Positions 63,243 through 64,000 of a stretch of DNA of 64,000 nucleotides are shown piece by piece. The stretch lies in contig NZ_LT630004.1 of the NCBI RefSeq assembly GCF_900111815.1, positions 1,380,223 through 1,444,222 on the forward strand. The letters are read 5' to 3'. This DNA is from Bacillus massilinigeriensis. GTDB lineage: Bacteria > Bacillota > Bacilli > Bacillales > Cytobacillaceae. The first letter of the stretch is position 1. Each line of letters begins with the position of its first letter. Made by a program: the position numbers and the translations under genes. The notes beneath the pieces are model-generated. The model made no database searches and had not been told where the DNA came from. It saw only the letters and a program-made list of their open reading frames with translations.

Positions 63243-63825
63243 TCATCTATTTATTGAATTCATTAACTGAAAGAAGTGTTCAGGTTTATAAGTCTTATTT
63301 AGGTTATACCAGGAATGTAATGTATCTGGTGCAAATACATCTAATTTTTTCAATACTTCTACCGCAAATTCCAGAGGAGCTATTCCTGATGCAGTAACTA
63401 AATTCGCATCAGATACTGCAGATCCCACCTCATAGAATTTTTCTCCTTTATAGTTAGGACATACCATTTTAGTGTATTCTAAATTATTACTTGTATGCTT
63501 TCTCGTATCTAAGTATCCCATATTCGCGAGGCCCTCATTTACACCACAAATTGCAGCAACAATAGTGCCAAGCTTTAAAGCTTGGCCAATTCTTTCCAAG
63601 ATAGGTTGATGAATTTCTTCACTCCAAGTAGTCCCTCCAGGTAAGATTAAAAGATCTTTACTCTCAAGAGTACATTCATCAAGGGAAATATCTGGTTTTA
63701 TGCTCAGCCCTCCCATAGTAGTAATCATTTCTTTATTAGTTCCTACTGTAATTACTTTTAAAGGTGCTAAATCTTTTTGAAATATCTTCCTGAGTTTAAT
63801 TCAGCAATTAAATATCCATTATAAT
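63243..63825 (-). pseudogene. DJ-1/PfpI-family protein, N-terminally truncated and frameshifted
   Basis: The intact part (63243-63728) covers 161 residues of the DJ-1/PfpI fold, with the nucleophile-elbow Cys in AAICGVNEG and GIAPLEFAVEVL. Homologs are about 195-205 residues. Upstream of the first ATG the frame still reads homologous text (FQKDLAPLKVITVGTNKE), and a one-base shift away another frame reads NGYLIAELNSGRYF. A one-base deletion near 63783 explains this. The first 20 or so residues and a start codon are not found before the terminator of the next gene. The gene is probably inactive. Confidence 0.7.
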
Positions 63826-63827
63826 AA

Positions 63828-63862
63828 AACTTCCCTGACAGTTAACACTCAGGGGAAGTTAT
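63828..63862 (-). terminator. Terminator of the WYL-type gene
   Basis: On the minus strand AACTTCCCCTGA pairs with TCAGGGAAGTT (one-base bulge), followed by TTATTATAA. The hairpin includes the last codons and the stop of the gene. Confidence 0.65.
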
Positions 63863-64000
63863 TATTCTTGATGGATTTTTTTTTAATCCCGACAAAACTT
63901 CAATAAGTCTTTTCTTTAGACTTAATGGCTCAATAACTTTAATAGTTTTATTGTACGGTAAAAGTAAATAAGGAACATATTTATGACATAGAATTGCTAA
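63842..64000 (-). CDS. C-terminal end of a probable WYL-domain transcription regulator (partial)
   Basis: The window edge cuts this gene; only 52 C-terminal codons are present and the stop is at 63842. The text YVPYLLLPYNKTIKVIEPLSLKKRL is typical of the end of WYL-domain proteins (YafY/YobV-like), where 'VxEPxxLxxxL' follows the ligand-binding domain. Such proteins usually have an N-terminal HTH_11 helix-turn-helix and sense ligands or nucleic acid. The rest lies outside the window. Confidence 0.6.
   Translation of the reverse strand, partial: LAILCHKYVPYLLLPYNKTIKVIEPLSLKKRLIEVLSGLKKNPSRIITSPEC

Noticed and set aside
1..64000. CRISPR arrays, rRNA genes, intact insertion sequences and prophage modules
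   Set aside because: No regularly spaced repeats, rRNA core sequences, transposase genes with terminal repeats or phage structural genes were found on reading the window.

Overview
The window reads as chromosome from a low-to-mid GC, endospore-forming member of the Bacillaceae (Bacillus sensu lato). It has a gerA-type germinant-receptor operon, a multi-PAS kinase of the sporulation type, TTG/GTG starts behind strong GGAGG ribosome sites, TPP and preQ1-I riboswitches, a BirA operator, RsbR-like STAS proteins, a bacitracin-type BceRSAB module and a bacillolysin. The species cannot be fixed from the sequence alone. Start codons below were often moved downstream of the longest open frame, to the start with a well-spaced Shine-Dalgarno.

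Layout. 0.1-5.1 kb: PAP2 membrane phosphatase, then a two-component system with a MacB-like ABC pair. 5.3-11.6 kb: PAS histidine kinase and a germinant receptor operon preceded by an unannotated 57-residue membrane ORF. 11.7-17.8 kb: tRNA-Arg(CCU), SGNH hydrolase, XRE regulator, YitT-like protein, cation/proton antiporter and two RsbR paralogs. 17.9-20.5 kb: TPP riboswitch and thiMDE. 20.6-27.8 kb: MFS exporter, cold-shock protein, ywbE, ppc, DUF421 protein and a lone receiver protein. 28-33 kb: a decayed patch (uppP fragment plus an unidentified relic) followed by bceR-bceS-bceA-bceB with a recognisable BceR operator. 33-42.3 kb: ZIP transporter, secreted M28 peptidase, MATE exporter, DUF2269-like and ASCH proteins, a V4R-STAS protein, a YxiO-type MFS protein and a nucleotide phosphodiesterase.

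42.6-50.7 kb holds a complete four-gene Wadjet anti-plasmid operon, jetABCD. By its family signatures (DUF2397, DUF2398, TIGR02680-like SMC, DUF3323/DUF2399) it belongs to the type III branch. It has its own extended -10 promoter and a strong terminator. Wadjet is already known; the type assignment and the small ORF just upstream are the parts worth checking. After it come an orphan modA, the preQ1-controlled queCDE operon, BirA-controlled bioB, and nosD-nosL-nosY-nosF without nosZ. The right end has a lipid kinase coupled to a small unknown protein, a bacillolysin, a frameshifted DJ-1/PfpI pseudogene and the 3' end of a probable WYL-domain regulator.

The non-routine signals are mostly small or broken elements: the 57-aa ORF overlapping the germinant receptor, the truncated uppP beside a bacitracin-resistance module, a GNAT gene cut at the nosF terminator, a possible homopolymer frameshift at 17.8 kb, STAS proteins whose phosphorylation sites are replaced (Glu at both in the V4R protein), and two unexplained structured or AT-palindromic intergenic segments. 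No CRISPR array, rRNA, intact insertion sequence or prophage was seen.
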